64,000 nt of DNA from Cytobacillus sp. IB215665 (lineage in GTDB: Bacteria; Bacillota; Bacilli; Bacillales; SM2101). The position numbers were made by a program, and so were the translations under genes. Under the pieces are notes generated by a model. That model had not been told where the DNA came from, did not search any database, and worked only from the letters and a program-made list of their open reading frames with translations. The stretch lies in assembly GCF_033963835.1 (NCBI RefSeq), contig NZ_JAXBME010000001.1:1-64000 (forward strand). The letters run 5' to 3'. Of this stretch, positions 31,390 through 40,816 are shown in pieces. Each line of letters starts with the position of its first letter. The stretch's first letter is position 1.

Positions 31390-31438
31390 TTCGCCATTTC
31401 ATTGGAGGACAAAAAGTACCTTCATGTGAAATGGCGAA
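31390..31438. other. 12-bp perfect stem upstream of the rpsF promoter
   Basis: TTCGCCATTTCA (390-401) and TGAAATGGCGAA (427-438) form a perfect stem with a 25-base loop that contains GGAGGAC. No T-run follows. It ends 26 bases before the rpsF -35 box. It may be a small palindromic repeat: CCTTCATGTGAAAT recurs near 48068 and GGTCACTTCGCC near 51213. Confidence 0.5.
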
Positions 31439-31464
31439 ATGTTTATCAGAAATTTGTAAGGCGC

Positions 31465-31493
31465 TTGCGATATTCTTCTCCATATGCTATAAT
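31465..31493 (+). promoter_or_regulatory. rpsF operon promoter
   Basis: TTGCGA (31465-31470), a 17-base spacer and TATAAT (31488-31493) with an extended -10 TGC give a strong sigma-A promoter 76 bases before rpsF. Confidence 0.85.
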
Positions 31494-31527
31494 CACGTAT
31501 TGTGAGTAATTAATTCAATTGCTCCTT

Positions 31528-31546
31528 GCTCTCATTTGAGAGCCGT
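31528..31546 (+). promoter_or_regulatory. Candidate S6:S18 leader hairpin
   Basis: GCTCTC-ATTT-GAGAGC forms a six-base stem with CCG at its 3' side (31543-31545), just before the rpsF ribosome site. Known S6:S18 autoregulatory leaders carry a conserved CCG next to a hairpin; the match is suggestive only. Confidence 0.45.
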
Positions 31547-31569
31547 CAGACCAAAAGGAGGTGACTGTG

Positions 31570-31857
31570 ATGAGAAAATACGAAATTATGTATATCATCC
31601 GCCCAAACATTGACGATGAGTCAAAGAAAGCAGTTGTTGAACGTTTTAGCAACGTTTTAACTGAAAAAGGTGCGGAGATTGCTGAAGTAAAAGAATGGGG
31701 AAAACGCCGTCTAGCTTATGAAATCAATGATTTCCGTGATGGTTATTATATGATTTTACAAGTAGCTTCTAATGCTGAAGCGATTAACGAATTTGATCGC
31801 CTAGCAAAAATTAGTGAAGATATTATTCGCCATATCGTTGTAAAAGAAGAAGAATAA
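31570..31857 (+). CDS. rpsF: 30S ribosomal protein S6
   Basis: S6 pairs with S18 on the platform of the small subunit. The 95-residue product begins [28 protein letters not shown] lies eight bases before the ATG at 31570, so an earlier GTG is not used. The operon order rpsF-ssb-rpsR is conserved. Confidence 0.97.
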   Translation: MRKYEIMYIIRPNIDDESKKAVVERFSNVLTEKGAEIAEVKEWGKRRLAYEINDFRDGYYMILQVASNAEAINEFDRLAKISEDIIRHIVVKEEE

Positions 31858-31912
31858 ATATAAATTGAAAGAAACTCTGTAAAATAGAGGTTCTTTAAAG
31901 GGAGTGGTTCTG

Positions 31913-32416
31913 ATGATGAATCGTGTAATTCTTGTCGGACGATTAACGAAAGATCCAGAATTACGATATACTCCAAGTGGAGTAGCAGTTGCAACCTTTA
32001 CGTTAGCTGTCAACAGAACATTTACAAATCAGCAAGGTGAACGACAGGCCGATTTTATTAATTGTGTTGTATGGCGTAAACCAGCTGAAAACGTCGCAAA
32101 CTACTTGAAAAAGGGTAGCTTAGCTGGAGTAGATGGACGTGTTCAAACACGCAACTACGAAGGACAAGACGGTAAACGCGTATATGTAACTGAGATAGTT
32201 GCTGAAAGTGTGCAATTTTTAGAGCCGCGATCAGGTAATGAGCAGCGACCTGCAGGCAATAATCACCAAGGAAACCAAGGTGGCTACGAGCAATTTGGAC
32301 AAAATCAGAACCAACGTAATAATAATAATAATCAAGGGTTTACTCGAGTAAATGACGATCCGTTTGCAAATGATGGACAGCCTATAGACATTTCTGATGA
32401 CGATTTGCCGTTCTAA
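31913..32416 (+). CDS. ssb: Single-stranded DNA-binding protein
   Basis: SSB coats single-stranded DNA during replication and repair. The 167-residue product has the OB fold ([18 protein letters not shown] to about residue 110), a Gln/Asn/Gly-rich flexible linker, and the conserved acidic tip DISDDDLPF, which docks partner proteins. GGGAGTGG precedes ATG 31913; the next codon is also ATG. It is cotranscribed with rpsF and rpsR. Confidence 0.97.
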   Translation: MMNRVILVGRLTKDPELRYTPSGVAVATFTLAVNRTFTNQQGERQADFINCVVWRKPAENVANYLKKGSLAGVDGRVQTRNYEGQDGKRVYVTEIVAESVQFLEPRSGNEQRPAGNNHQGNQGGYEQFGQNQNQRNNNNNQGFTRVNDDPFANDGQPIDISDDDLPF

Positions 32417-32482
32417 TTTGCTGAGTAGTTTATTCGATTATTCTTGAACGTGTATATATAAATGAAATAGAAAGGAGGATGA

Positions 32483-32725
<243 letters not shown>

Positions 32726-32733
32726 TAATTTTT

Positions 32734-32763
32734 AAAGCAGCGGGGGTTCCTTGCTGCTTTTTC
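32734..32763 (+). terminator. rpsR terminator
   Basis: AAAGCAGC pairs with GCTGCTTT over a short loop followed by TTTTT. Confidence 0.88.
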
Positions 32764-33081
32764 CTTTCTTAAATAGGTACATACTTATGTTAAGTCTTTG
32801 TTCCTCAGGCTGTTATAGCTTTAGTGATTATGTCGTACGCAGTATAAATACGCGCATTGACGATCTGTCGTCTGTCTGTCTGAAAATAGCCTTATGTAAA
32901 ACGAACGTTGTTTATATCCAACTCCAAAGCCTTCATATGAAGTGCCTTCAGTGCTTGCTGGTTAACTAGGCACCATACTCTATTGCTGAGACTGAGCAAT
33001 CGCATTTACTTTACGTACTAATTATGAATTGATATAGTAAGTGAAGAAAATGAAGAAATTAAGCTAACATGAGGTGGAATT
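32764..33081. other. Gene-free spacer between rpsR and yybS
   Basis: I see no gene or known element here. There is a small inverted repeat ATTGCT-GAGACTG-AGCAAT near 32981 and a GTCTGTCTGTCTG run near 32871. Reading frames in it have no ribosome site and no family resemblance. Confidence 0.5.
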
Positions 33082-34008
33082 GTGAAGAATGCGAAAGTAT
33101 TAACAGAAGGAGCTATACTACTAGCAATTTTTATTATTTTAGTGTTCATTTCAATGTACATACCATTCCTTGGATCAGTATCAATATTTTTTCTTCCACT
33201 ACCAATTATGCTTTTTACGATTAGAAATGGTTTGCGAAATGGCATAATATTAATTATACCTGCTATTTTATTAACAATAGCTGTTGGTTCAATATTGGCA
33301 GTACCGCTAGCATTAATGTTTACAAGTGGTGGTATTGTTACAGGGTATTTAATAAAGGAAAAGAAAAGTCATTACATGACACTGTTAGTTGGAACGGTCA
33401 TATACTTAATTAATATTACATTTATTTATGTTGGATCCATGTTGCTGTTCAAAATTGATTTCATAAATGAAATGACATTATTGATGAATGAGTCAATAAC
33501 GATGGCTACAAACATGATGGAGGGCTTAGGACAAGATGCAAATGAGCAAGTCCTTAAGCAATTTCAAGCAACAATAGATTTATTACAATACTTAATACCG
33601 AGTTTTTTTGTTATGACTGCGTTTTTATTTGCGCTCATTTCGTTAATTGTTTCAATACCGATTATTAAGCGTTTTAATGTAAGTATTGAACCGTGGCCAC
33701 CTTTTCGAGATCTTATGCTGCCCAAAAGTGTAATTTGGTATTATTTAATTACGATCATTATGTCATTTGTTATAGAAGAAGAATCAAGTTTATTTTTTCC
33801 AATGATAAATATTGATTTCATTTTGCAACTACTAATGATTATTCAAGGTATGTCTTTATTATTTTACTTCTTACACCATAAAGGCTATTCCAAAGTTGTT
33901 CAATTGTTTGTATTTATCATTTCATTGTTTCTTATACCAATTATTCGATTATTAGGTATAATTGATATAGGATTCGACCTGCGGAAAAGAATAGTATCTA
34001 AGCGCTAA
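33082..34008 (+). CDS. yybS: YybS family membrane protein (DUF2232)
   Basis: A 308-residue protein with about eight membrane segments, of the DUF2232 family whose function is unknown. It starts with GTG after GAGGTGGAATT. The position immediately before gdpP and rplI is that of B. subtilis yybS. The pattern resembles ECF-transporter S components in topology (N-terminal LTEGAILLAIFIILVFISMY), but this is only an impression. Confidence 0.88.
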   Translation: MKNAKVLTEGAILLAIFIILVFISMYIPFLGSVSIFFLPLPIMLFTIRNGLRNGIILIIPAILLTIAVGSILAVPLALMFTSGGIVTGYLIKEKKSHYMTLLVGTVIYLINITFIYVGSMLLFKIDFINEMTLLMNESITMATNMMEGLGQDANEQVLKQFQATIDLLQYLIPSFFVMTAFLFALISLIVSIPIIKRFNVSIEPWPPFRDLMLPKSVIWYYLITIIMSFVIEEESSLFFPMINIDFILQLLMIIQGMSLLFYFLHHKGYSKVVQLFVFIISLFLIPIIRLLGIIDIGFDLRKRIVSKR

Positions 34009-34045
34009 TGGGCGCATATATCTTAAAATTTAGGAGCTGAAAAAC

Positions 34046-36019
34046 GTGCCTTCGTACTATAAAAAGAGTGTAATTCGGTATCCTATATATGGAATAATTA
34101 GCATTTCAATTTTAATGATACTTATTATTACTTTTTATCAATGGATCTACGGAATCATTGCTTTTGTGCTCCTTGTCATCCCTATATATTTTTTTATTAA
34201 GTCCGAAAAGGTAATTAACCAATCGATAGAAGACTATATTTCTACTCTTTCCCACCGAGTCAAAAAAGTTGGAGAAGAAGCTTTACTTGAAATGCCTATT
34301 GGGATATTACTTTATAACGAACACTTTAATGTCGAATGGAGTAACTCATTTTTGACTTCCTATTTTCCAGAGGATACATTAGTAGGACGTTCACTACATG
34401 ACATTACAGAGAGCTTAATTCCAATTATTAAGCAAGAAGTTGATGATGATATTATTACGCTTTATGAACGAAAAGTTAAAGTTCATGTAAAGCCAGAAGA
34501 ACGTCTGATCTATTTCTTTGATGTAACAGAGCAGAAAGAAATTCAAATTCAATATGAGAATGAACGGACTGTACTAGCAGTAATTTTGTTAGATAATTAT
34601 GATGAAGTTACGCAAGGAGTAGAAGATCAAACAAGAAGTAATTTGAACAGCCAAGTAACGTTTTTATTAAATAAGTGGGCAAAGGAAAACGGGGTTTTTA
34701 TTAAAAGAACATCATCCGAACGTTTTATCGCTGTGTTAAATGAGTATATCTTGAAGCAATTAGAAACTGAGAGTTTTTCTATATTAGACGATGTTCGAGA
34801 AAAAACTTCAAAGCACCATTTGCCTTTAACATTAAGTATTGGTATTGGAGTAGGAGTTTCATCTTTACCTGAGCTAGGAGTACTTGCCCAATCAAGTCTT
34901 GATTTAGCACTCGGAAGAGGTGGTGATCAAGTTGCTATTAAGCAAACGAATGGAAAGGTGAAGTTCTACGGAGGAAAAACGAACCCTATGGAAAAAAGGA
35001 CAAGGGTACGTGCGCGTGTTATATCGCACGCATTGAAAGAACTAGTAACTGAAAGTGATCAAGTATTAATAATGGGACATGTCAACCCTGACATGGATTC
35101 AATAGGTTCAGCAATAGGGATTTTAAAAGTTGCTGAAGTGAATGAGAAGAATGGATACATTGTAATAGACAAAGATGATATAGGAACTGGAATCGAACGT
35201 CTGATTAATGAGATTAAAAAAGATACAAACTTATGGTCTCGATTTATTACACCTGAACAAGCACTTGAAATAATTACTGACGAGACATTGCTAGTCGTTG
35301 TAGATACTCATAAAAGTTCCCTAGTTATTGAAGAAAGATTACTTAATAAAACGGAAAGTGTAGTTGTAATCGATCATCATAGAAGAGGTGAGGACTTCAT
35401 AGAAGACCCCCTTCTCGTCTATATGGAACCTTACGCATCTTCTACTGCTGAGCTTGTAACAGAGCTATTAGCGTATCAACCTAAAGGTTTAAAGATGGAT
35501 ATGCTTGAAGCAACTTCCTTGTTAGCAGGAATTATCGTAGATACAAAAAGCTTTACGCTTCGCACTGGCTCACGAACTTTTGATGCTGCATCTAATTTAC
35601 GTGCTCACGGTGCAGATACTATACTCGTTCAAAAATTATTAAAAGAAAATATTGATCATTATGTAAAACGTGCTAATCTAATATCAAAAGCGGTGATCTA
35701 TCGATCTGGCTTAACAATAGCACTTGGAGATGCTGATGAAACGTATGATCAAGTGTTATTAGCTCAAGCCGCTGACACATTATTATCAATGAATGATGTA
35801 ACAGCTTCGTTTGTTGTTGCGATGCGTAGTGATCATGTAATTGGAATTAGCGCTCGATCTTTAGGTAATGTAAATGTTCAAGTCATTATGGAAGCTCTCG
35901 GCGGCGGTGGTCACTTAACAAATGCAGCAACACAGTTAGAGAACATAACTATTGATGAAGCTAAACAGAAATTAAAGTTAGTACTTGATGATTATTTAGA
36001 TGGAGGGAAAGAATCATGA
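34046..36019 (+). CDS. gdpP: Cyclic-di-AMP phosphodiesterase GdpP
   Basis: GdpP degrades the essential messenger c-di-AMP to pApA. The 657-residue product has two N-terminal membrane segments (about residues 10-55), a degenerate PAS domain, a degenerate GGDEF domain and a DHH/DHHA1 phosphodiesterase with [30 protein letters not shown] and the C-terminal [12 protein letters not shown]. The GTG start has TAGGAG upstream. The stop overlaps rplI by four bases. Confidence 0.96.
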   Translation: MPSYYKKSVIRYPIYGIISISILMILIITFYQWIYGIIAFVLLVIPIYFFIKSEKVINQSIEDYISTLSHRVKKVGEEALLEMPIGILLYNEHFNVEWSNSFLTSYFPEDTLVGRSLHDITESLIPIIKQEVDDDIITLYERKVKVHVKPEERLIYFFDVTEQKEIQIQYENERTVLAVILLDNYDEVTQGVEDQTRSNLNSQVTFLLNKWAKENGVFIKRTSSERFIAVLNEYILKQLETESFSILDDVREKTSKHHLPLTLSIGIGVGVSSLPELGVLAQSSLDLALGRGGDQVAIKQTNGKVKFYGGKTNPMEKRTRVRARVISHALKELVTESDQVLIMGHVNPDMDSIGSAIGILKVAEVNEKNGYIVIDKDDIGTGIERLINEIKKDTNLWSRFITPEQALEIITDETLLVVVDTHKSSLVIEERLLNKTESVVVIDHHRRGEDFIEDPLLVYMEPYASSTAELVTELLAYQPKGLKMDMLEATSLLAGIIVDTKSFTLRTGSRTFDAASNLRAHGADTILVQKLLKENIDHYVKRANLISKAVIYRSGLTIALGDADETYDQVLLAQAADTLLSMNDVTASFVVAMRSDHVIGISARSLGNVNVQVIMEALGGGGHLTNAATQLENITIDEAKQKLKLVLDDYLDGGKES

Positions 36020-36462
36020 AAGTAATATTATTAAAGGATGTTAAAGGGAAAGGAAAAAAAGGGGAAATAAAAAATGTATCTGATGGATACGCTCAAAACT
36101 TTCTTTTTAAACAAGGTCTTGCAGTAGAAGCAACAAAAAGTAATATGAGTTCATTAGAAGCGAAGAAAAAAAAGGAAGAGAAGCAGGCTGAAGCAGAACT
36201 AGATCAATGCAAAAAACTAAAGGCAGAGCTTGAGAAAATCACTATCGAATTTACTGCGAAAGCTGGTGAAGGTGGCAGATTATTCGGTTCAATTACGAGT
36301 AAGCAAATAGCTGAGCAATTAAAAACAAAACATAAAATGAAAATTGACAAACGTAAAATAGAGCTTGCGGATGGAATTAGAGCTTTAGGATTTACAAACG
36401 TATCTATTAAACTACATCCAGAAGTATCCGCTTCTGTCAAAGTTCATGTAATAGAGGAATAA
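36016..36462 (+). CDS. rplI: 50S ribosomal protein L9
   Basis: The 148-residue product begins [20 protein letters not shown], has the long connecting helix (residues 40-75) and the C-terminal RNA-binding domain ([17 protein letters not shown]). Translation is coupled to gdpP through an ATGA overlap. A terminator hairpin separates it from dnaC. Confidence 0.97.
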   Translation: MKVILLKDVKGKGKKGEIKNVSDGYAQNFLFKQGLAVEATKSNMSSLEAKKKKEEKQAEAELDQCKKLKAELEKITIEFTAKAGEGGRLFGSITSKQIAEQLKTKHKMKIDKRKIELADGIRALGFTNVSIKLHPEVSASVKVHVIEE

Positions 36463-36483
36463 TTTAATTATACAAAATGAGTG

Positions 36484-36548
36484 AAAATGTGATTTAATGA
36501 TAAAGTGTACATTTTTAAACGTACCTTTTTCTAAAAATCACATTTTTT
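36484..36548 (+). terminator. rplI terminator, long hairpin
   Basis: AAATGTGATTT (485-495) pairs with AAATCACATTT (535-545) followed by TTTTT; the loop holds a second small inverted repeat GTAC...GTAC. Confidence 0.75.
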
Positions 36549-36568
36549 CTATAGGATGGTGAAAGTGG

Positions 36569-37933
36569 ATGAGCGATATGATAATGGATCGCATACCACC
36601 GCAAAATATTGAAGCGGAGCAAGCTGTATTAGGTGCTATTTTCCTTGAGTCATCATCATTAACTTTGGCTTCTGAAATATTAATTCCTGAAGATTTTTAT
36701 CGAGCTGCTCATCAAAAAATCTTTCATGTTATGCTATTACTTTCAGATAAGGGTGAACCTGTTGACTTAGTAACAGTCACGTCAGAATTAGCAGATGGGA
36801 AGCTTTTAGAAGAGATCGGTGGACTAAATTATTTAAGTGATTTAGCTAACTCTGTGCCCACTGCAGCAAATATTGAGTATTATGCAAAAATAGTGGAAGA
36901 AAAATCTATTTTACGTCGCCTAATTAGAACAGCTTCGACGATTGCTCAAGATGGCTACAGTCGAGAAGACGAAGTAGATGTTCTTTTAAATGAAGCAGAA
37001 AAACAAATTATGGATGTTGCCCAAAGGAAGAACGCAGGTGACTTTCAAAGTATAAAAGACGTTCTCGTTCGAACGTATGACAATATAGAATTATTACACA
37101 ATCGCAAAGGTGATATTACTGGTATACCAACAGGCTTTTCTGAGCTTGATCGAATGACTGCTGGGTTTCAGCGTAATGATCTAATTATTGTTGCAGCACG
37201 TCCTTCTGTCGGTAAAACTGCATTTGCGTTAAATATAGCTCAAAACGTTGCTACAAAAACTGATGAAAATGTAGCGATTTTTAGTCTTGAGATGGGTTCA
37301 GAGCAACTTGTAATGCGTATGCTCTGTGCTGAAGGAAATATTGATGCCCAAAACTTAAGGACCGGTTCACTCACTCCTGAGGATTGGGGTAAACTAACGA
37401 TGGCGATGGGGAGCCTTTCTAATTCAGGTATTTACATCGACGATACGCCTGGTATACGTATTAGTGAAATTCGCTCAAAATGCCGACGCCTAAAGCAAGA
37501 GAGTGGTCTAGGGATGATTTTAATTGACTACTTACAGCTCATCCAGGGTAGTGGGCGAAGCGGGGAAAATCGTCAGCAGGAAGTCTCTGAAATATCCCGT
37601 TCATTAAAAGCACTTGCACGTGAATTAAAAGTCCCTGTTATTGCTCTTTCACAGCTTTCCCGTGGGGTTGAACAAAGACAAGATAAGCGACCGATGATGT
37701 CAGATATTCGTGAATCAGGAAGTATCGAGCAAGATGCAGATATCGTTTCCTTCCTCTATCGAGAAGATTATTATGATAAAGAAACAGAAAATCAAAATAT
37801 AATAGAAATCATTATTGCCAAACAACGTAATGGTCCAGTCGGGACTGTACAATTAGCATTTGTCAAAGAGTATAATAAATTTGTAAACTTAGAGACTCGC
37901 TATGGCGATTCAAGTGTTCCTGCTGGAGCATAG
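36569..37933 (+). CDS. dnaC: Replicative DNA helicase (DnaB family, DnaC in Bacillus)
   Basis: This hexameric helicase unwinds DNA ahead of the fork. The 454-residue product has the N-terminal primase-binding domain (PPQNIEAEQAVLGAIF), Walker A ARPSVGKTAFALN, the LIDYLQLI Walker B and the arginine-finger region KQRNGPVGT. No intein interrupts it. GGATGGTG lies upstream of ATG 36569. Its own terminator follows. Confidence 0.98.
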   Translation: MSDMIMDRIPPQNIEAEQAVLGAIFLESSSLTLASEILIPEDFYRAAHQKIFHVMLLLSDKGEPVDLVTVTSELADGKLLEEIGGLNYLSDLANSVPTAANIEYYAKIVEEKSILRRLIRTASTIAQDGYSREDEVDVLLNEAEKQIMDVAQRKNAGDFQSIKDVLVRTYDNIELLHNRKGDITGIPTGFSELDRMTAGFQRNDLIIVAARPSVGKTAFALNIAQNVATKTDENVAIFSLEMGSEQLVMRMLCAEGNIDAQNLRTGSLTPEDWGKLTMAMGSLSNSGIYIDDTPGIRISEIRSKCRRLKQESGLGMILIDYLQLIQGSGRSGENRQQEVSEISRSLKALARELKVPVIALSQLSRGVEQRQDKRPMMSDIRESGSIEQDADIVSFLYREDYYDKETENQNIIEIIIAKQRNGPVGTVQLAFVKEYNKFVNLETRYGDSSVPAGA

Positions 37934-37957
37934 TTTAGGAGATTACTAAAATAATAG

Positions 37958-37999
37958 AGAACCACAAAGTAGAGATTATCTACATGTGGTTCTTTTTTT
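37958..37999 (+). terminator. dnaC terminator
   Basis: AGAACCACA pairs with TGTGGTTCT and is followed by seven T. Confidence 0.9.
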
Positions 38000-38111
38000 G
38001 TTAACTAATACAATTTTCCGTATTATGAAAAGTTGATCGTCTATATGGAATATGATTTTTGTTACTGAGCAAATAAAGCTAACCATCTATTTATATAATC
38101 ATCTATTATAT

Positions 38112-38234
38112 GTTGTTTGTCCCAATTGTCATGATGTGTTTTACGCAACAGTCATCGTTATACAGAAAAAAGGTGCTAGTTGTATGCGTGTTTAATTTTT
38201 ATTACGATCAATCTATTAAAAAAATGTTTAAGCC
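38112..38234 (+). repeat. MITE-like repeat, 5'-decayed copy
   Basis: The middle and 3' part are recognisable (GTTTTACGCAACAGTCATCG, TACAGAAAAAAGGTGC, GTATGCGTG, and a final AAGCC), but the 5' terminal repeat is lost or too diverged. It lies in the dnaC-purA gap. Confidence 0.45.
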
Positions 38235-38252
38235 ATTGATTATTATAAACTA

Positions 38253-38322
38253 CGAACAAAATTACTAGAAAAAATAATAATGTTCGGTTTTAATTGACTA
38301 TACACGATGAAATTGGTACACT
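38253..38322 (+). promoter_or_regulatory. purA promoter with PurR boxes
   Basis: TTGACT (38294-38299), a 17-base spacer and TACACT (38317-38322) form the promoter. Just upstream, AAAACCGAACATT on the minus strand (38279-38291) fits the PurBox pattern AWWWCCGAACWWT at every position. A weaker, oppositely oriented CGAACAAA is at 38253-38260. PurR represses purA in B. subtilis through such paired boxes. Confidence 0.75.
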
Positions 38323-38378
38323 AATCATGTTTGATAATAATAAAAATGAAAGTTCGGAAAAAGCGGAGGTGCCTATAG

Positions 38379-39665
<1,287 letters not shown>

Positions 39666-39780
39666 TTTTTGTTTCTTGCTTTAGTTTTGTTCAGGTTGAT
39701 TGTTGTTTTTCACCCTAGAGTCGCGACAGCAGCCTCTAGCAACCATATGTATTTAATAGTCAAAGTCTATTTTAAAATAA

Positions 39781-39824
39781 GACAGAAGGGCTAAAATGAG
39801 TAACTTTTAGCCCTTCTGTCTGTT
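39781..39824. terminator. purA terminator hairpin
   Basis: A 16-base perfect stem (GACAGAAGGGCTAAAA and its complement) with an eight-base loop. The T-tract on the plus strand is short; an A/T-rich tract on the other side could let it act in both directions. Confidence 0.7.
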
Positions 39825-39829
39825 AAAAA

Positions 39830-39982
39830 GGTTGTATCGTTTTGGTTGTTGTTTTCGATTATTGTATTAATATACGCTTTTACAACTAATGCTCGTAGAA
39901 TTTTGCTACTATAAAAATAATTGCAATCCAATATTGTCTTATTAATTTAGTCAACATAATAACACAGCTTACAAAAAGAGCC
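39830..39982 (-). repeat. MITE-like repeat, reverse orientation
   Basis: On the minus strand it runs from GGCTCTTTTTGTAAGC to a GTTGTTTTCG-type 3' end; on the plus strand it starts GGTTGTATCG and ends AAAAAGAGCC. It abuts the purA hairpin and lies before the tRNA promoter. Low-complexity flanks prevent a target-duplication call. Confidence 0.75.
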
Positions 39983-40003
39983 TAAAAAATAATTAAAATA
40001 CTA

Positions 40004-40033
40004 TTGCATTTTATTTTGAAAATATGTTAGTAT
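40004..40033 (+). promoter_or_regulatory. Candidate tRNA operon promoter
   Basis: TTGCAT (40004-40009), an 18-base spacer and TAGTAT (40028-40033) precede tRNA-Glu by about 43 bases. Confidence 0.5.
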
Positions 40034-40075
40034 ATTAAATGTCGCTGATAATCAATTGAGATTTTATGATTATAT

Positions 40076-40147
40076 GGCCCGTTGGTCAAGTGGTTAAGAC
40101 ACCGCCCTTTCACGGCGGTAACACGGGTTCGAATCCCGTACGGGTCA
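40076..40147 (+). tRNA. tRNA-Glu (UUC)
   Basis: A 72-base cloverleaf with acceptor GGCCCGT/ACGGGTC, T-arm GGGTTCGAATCCC and anticodon loop CTTTCAC (TTC). CCA is not encoded. It is the first gene of a Glu-Asp-Phe cluster at the place of B. subtilis trnY. Confidence 0.97.
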
Positions 40148-40191
40148 CTTATAAAAATTAAGTATTACATAATAAACTGTATACAATATTT

Positions 40192-40264
40192 GGTCCCGTG
40201 GTGTAGCGGTTAACATGCCTGCCTGTCACGCAGGAGATCGCGGGTTCGATTCCCGTCGGGACCG
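40192..40264 (+). tRNA. tRNA-Asp (GUC)
   Basis: A 73-base cloverleaf with acceptor GGTCCCG/CGGGACC, anticodon loop CTGTCAC (GTC) and T-arm CGGGTTCGATTCCCG; discriminator G as expected for Asp. Confidence 0.97.
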
Positions 40265-40313
40265 CCATTTTATTACTTAAAAAACTAAGAAATTATTAAT
40301 GAATAGCAAATAT

Positions 40314-40339
40314 GGCTCGGTAGCTCAGTCGGTAGAGCA
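40314..40339 (+). pseudogene. Orphan 5' half of tRNA-Phe
   Basis: The 26 bases GGCTCGGTAGCTCAGTCG... through GTAGAGCA are identical to the first 26 bases of the tRNA-Phe 153 bases downstream; the preceding ATand following sequence diverge at once. The next 127 bases do not contain the rest of a tRNA, although CAGAAC/GTTCTG (40338-40343/40374-40379) and GACAT/ATGTC can form stems. Confidence 0.85.
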
Positions 40340-40466
40340 GAACGTAAACATCTATGAAATGACATCAGTGTAGTTCTGTGAGGAGCAATGTCTTGCAAAA
40401 GAGATGCGACGAGCAAAGATATGAGTATTTGACTAAAAGGTAAGATATAAAAGCACAATTTATTAT

Positions 40467-40539
40467 GGCTCGGTAGCTCAGTCGGTAGAGCAAAGGACTG
40501 AAAATCCTTGTGTCGGCGGTTCGATTCCGTCCCGAGCCA
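40467..40539 (+). tRNA. tRNA-Phe (GAA)
   Basis: A 73-base cloverleaf with acceptor GGCTCGG/CCGAGCC, D-arm AGCTCAGTCGGTAGAGC, anticodon loop CTGAAAA (GAA) and T-arm GGCGGTTCGATTCCGTC; discriminator A. Confidence 0.97.
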
Positions 40540-40544
40540 CTGTC

Positions 40545-40575
40545 AAAGTATGGTCTGTATAGATCATACTTTTTT
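40545..40575 (+). terminator. tRNA operon terminator
   Basis: AAGTATGGTCT pairs with AGATCATACTT (one mismatch) over GTAT, followed by TTTTTT. Confidence 0.88.
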
Positions 40576-40654
40576 AATTAAATGATAATGTTGGTAATAA
40601 TTCTAGTAGAATGCTAGCTTTTATTACCTTGTATTTTACAAAAGACACTATTAA

Positions 40655-40682
40655 ATTACAGCTATAATACAATTATGTTACA
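40655..40682 (-). promoter_or_regulatory. Candidate WalR binding site (three half-sites)
   Basis: On the minus strand TGTAAC-N5-TGTATT-N5-TGTAAT gives three half-sites at an exact 11-base period. The WalR (YycF) consensus is TGTWAH-N5-TGTWAH; two half-sites fit fully and the middle one has one mismatch. It stands 135 bases before the M23 endopeptidase gene. Confidence 0.5.
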
Positions 40683-40816
40683 TCTTTTGATCTAGTATGC
40701 CATTATTTTTATTTTATGATAAAGTAATAGAGTGTTTAATAGAGAAATTTGTCACATTAATAAAAAGAATTTTCTCTCCCAAGGCGATGGAGAAACCTGT
40801 TTTAGGAGGAAAAGTA

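Noticed and set aside
32751-32969. 72-codon reading frame after rpsR
   Set aside because: It starts inside the rpsR terminator, lacks a ribosome site and has no recognisable protein pattern.
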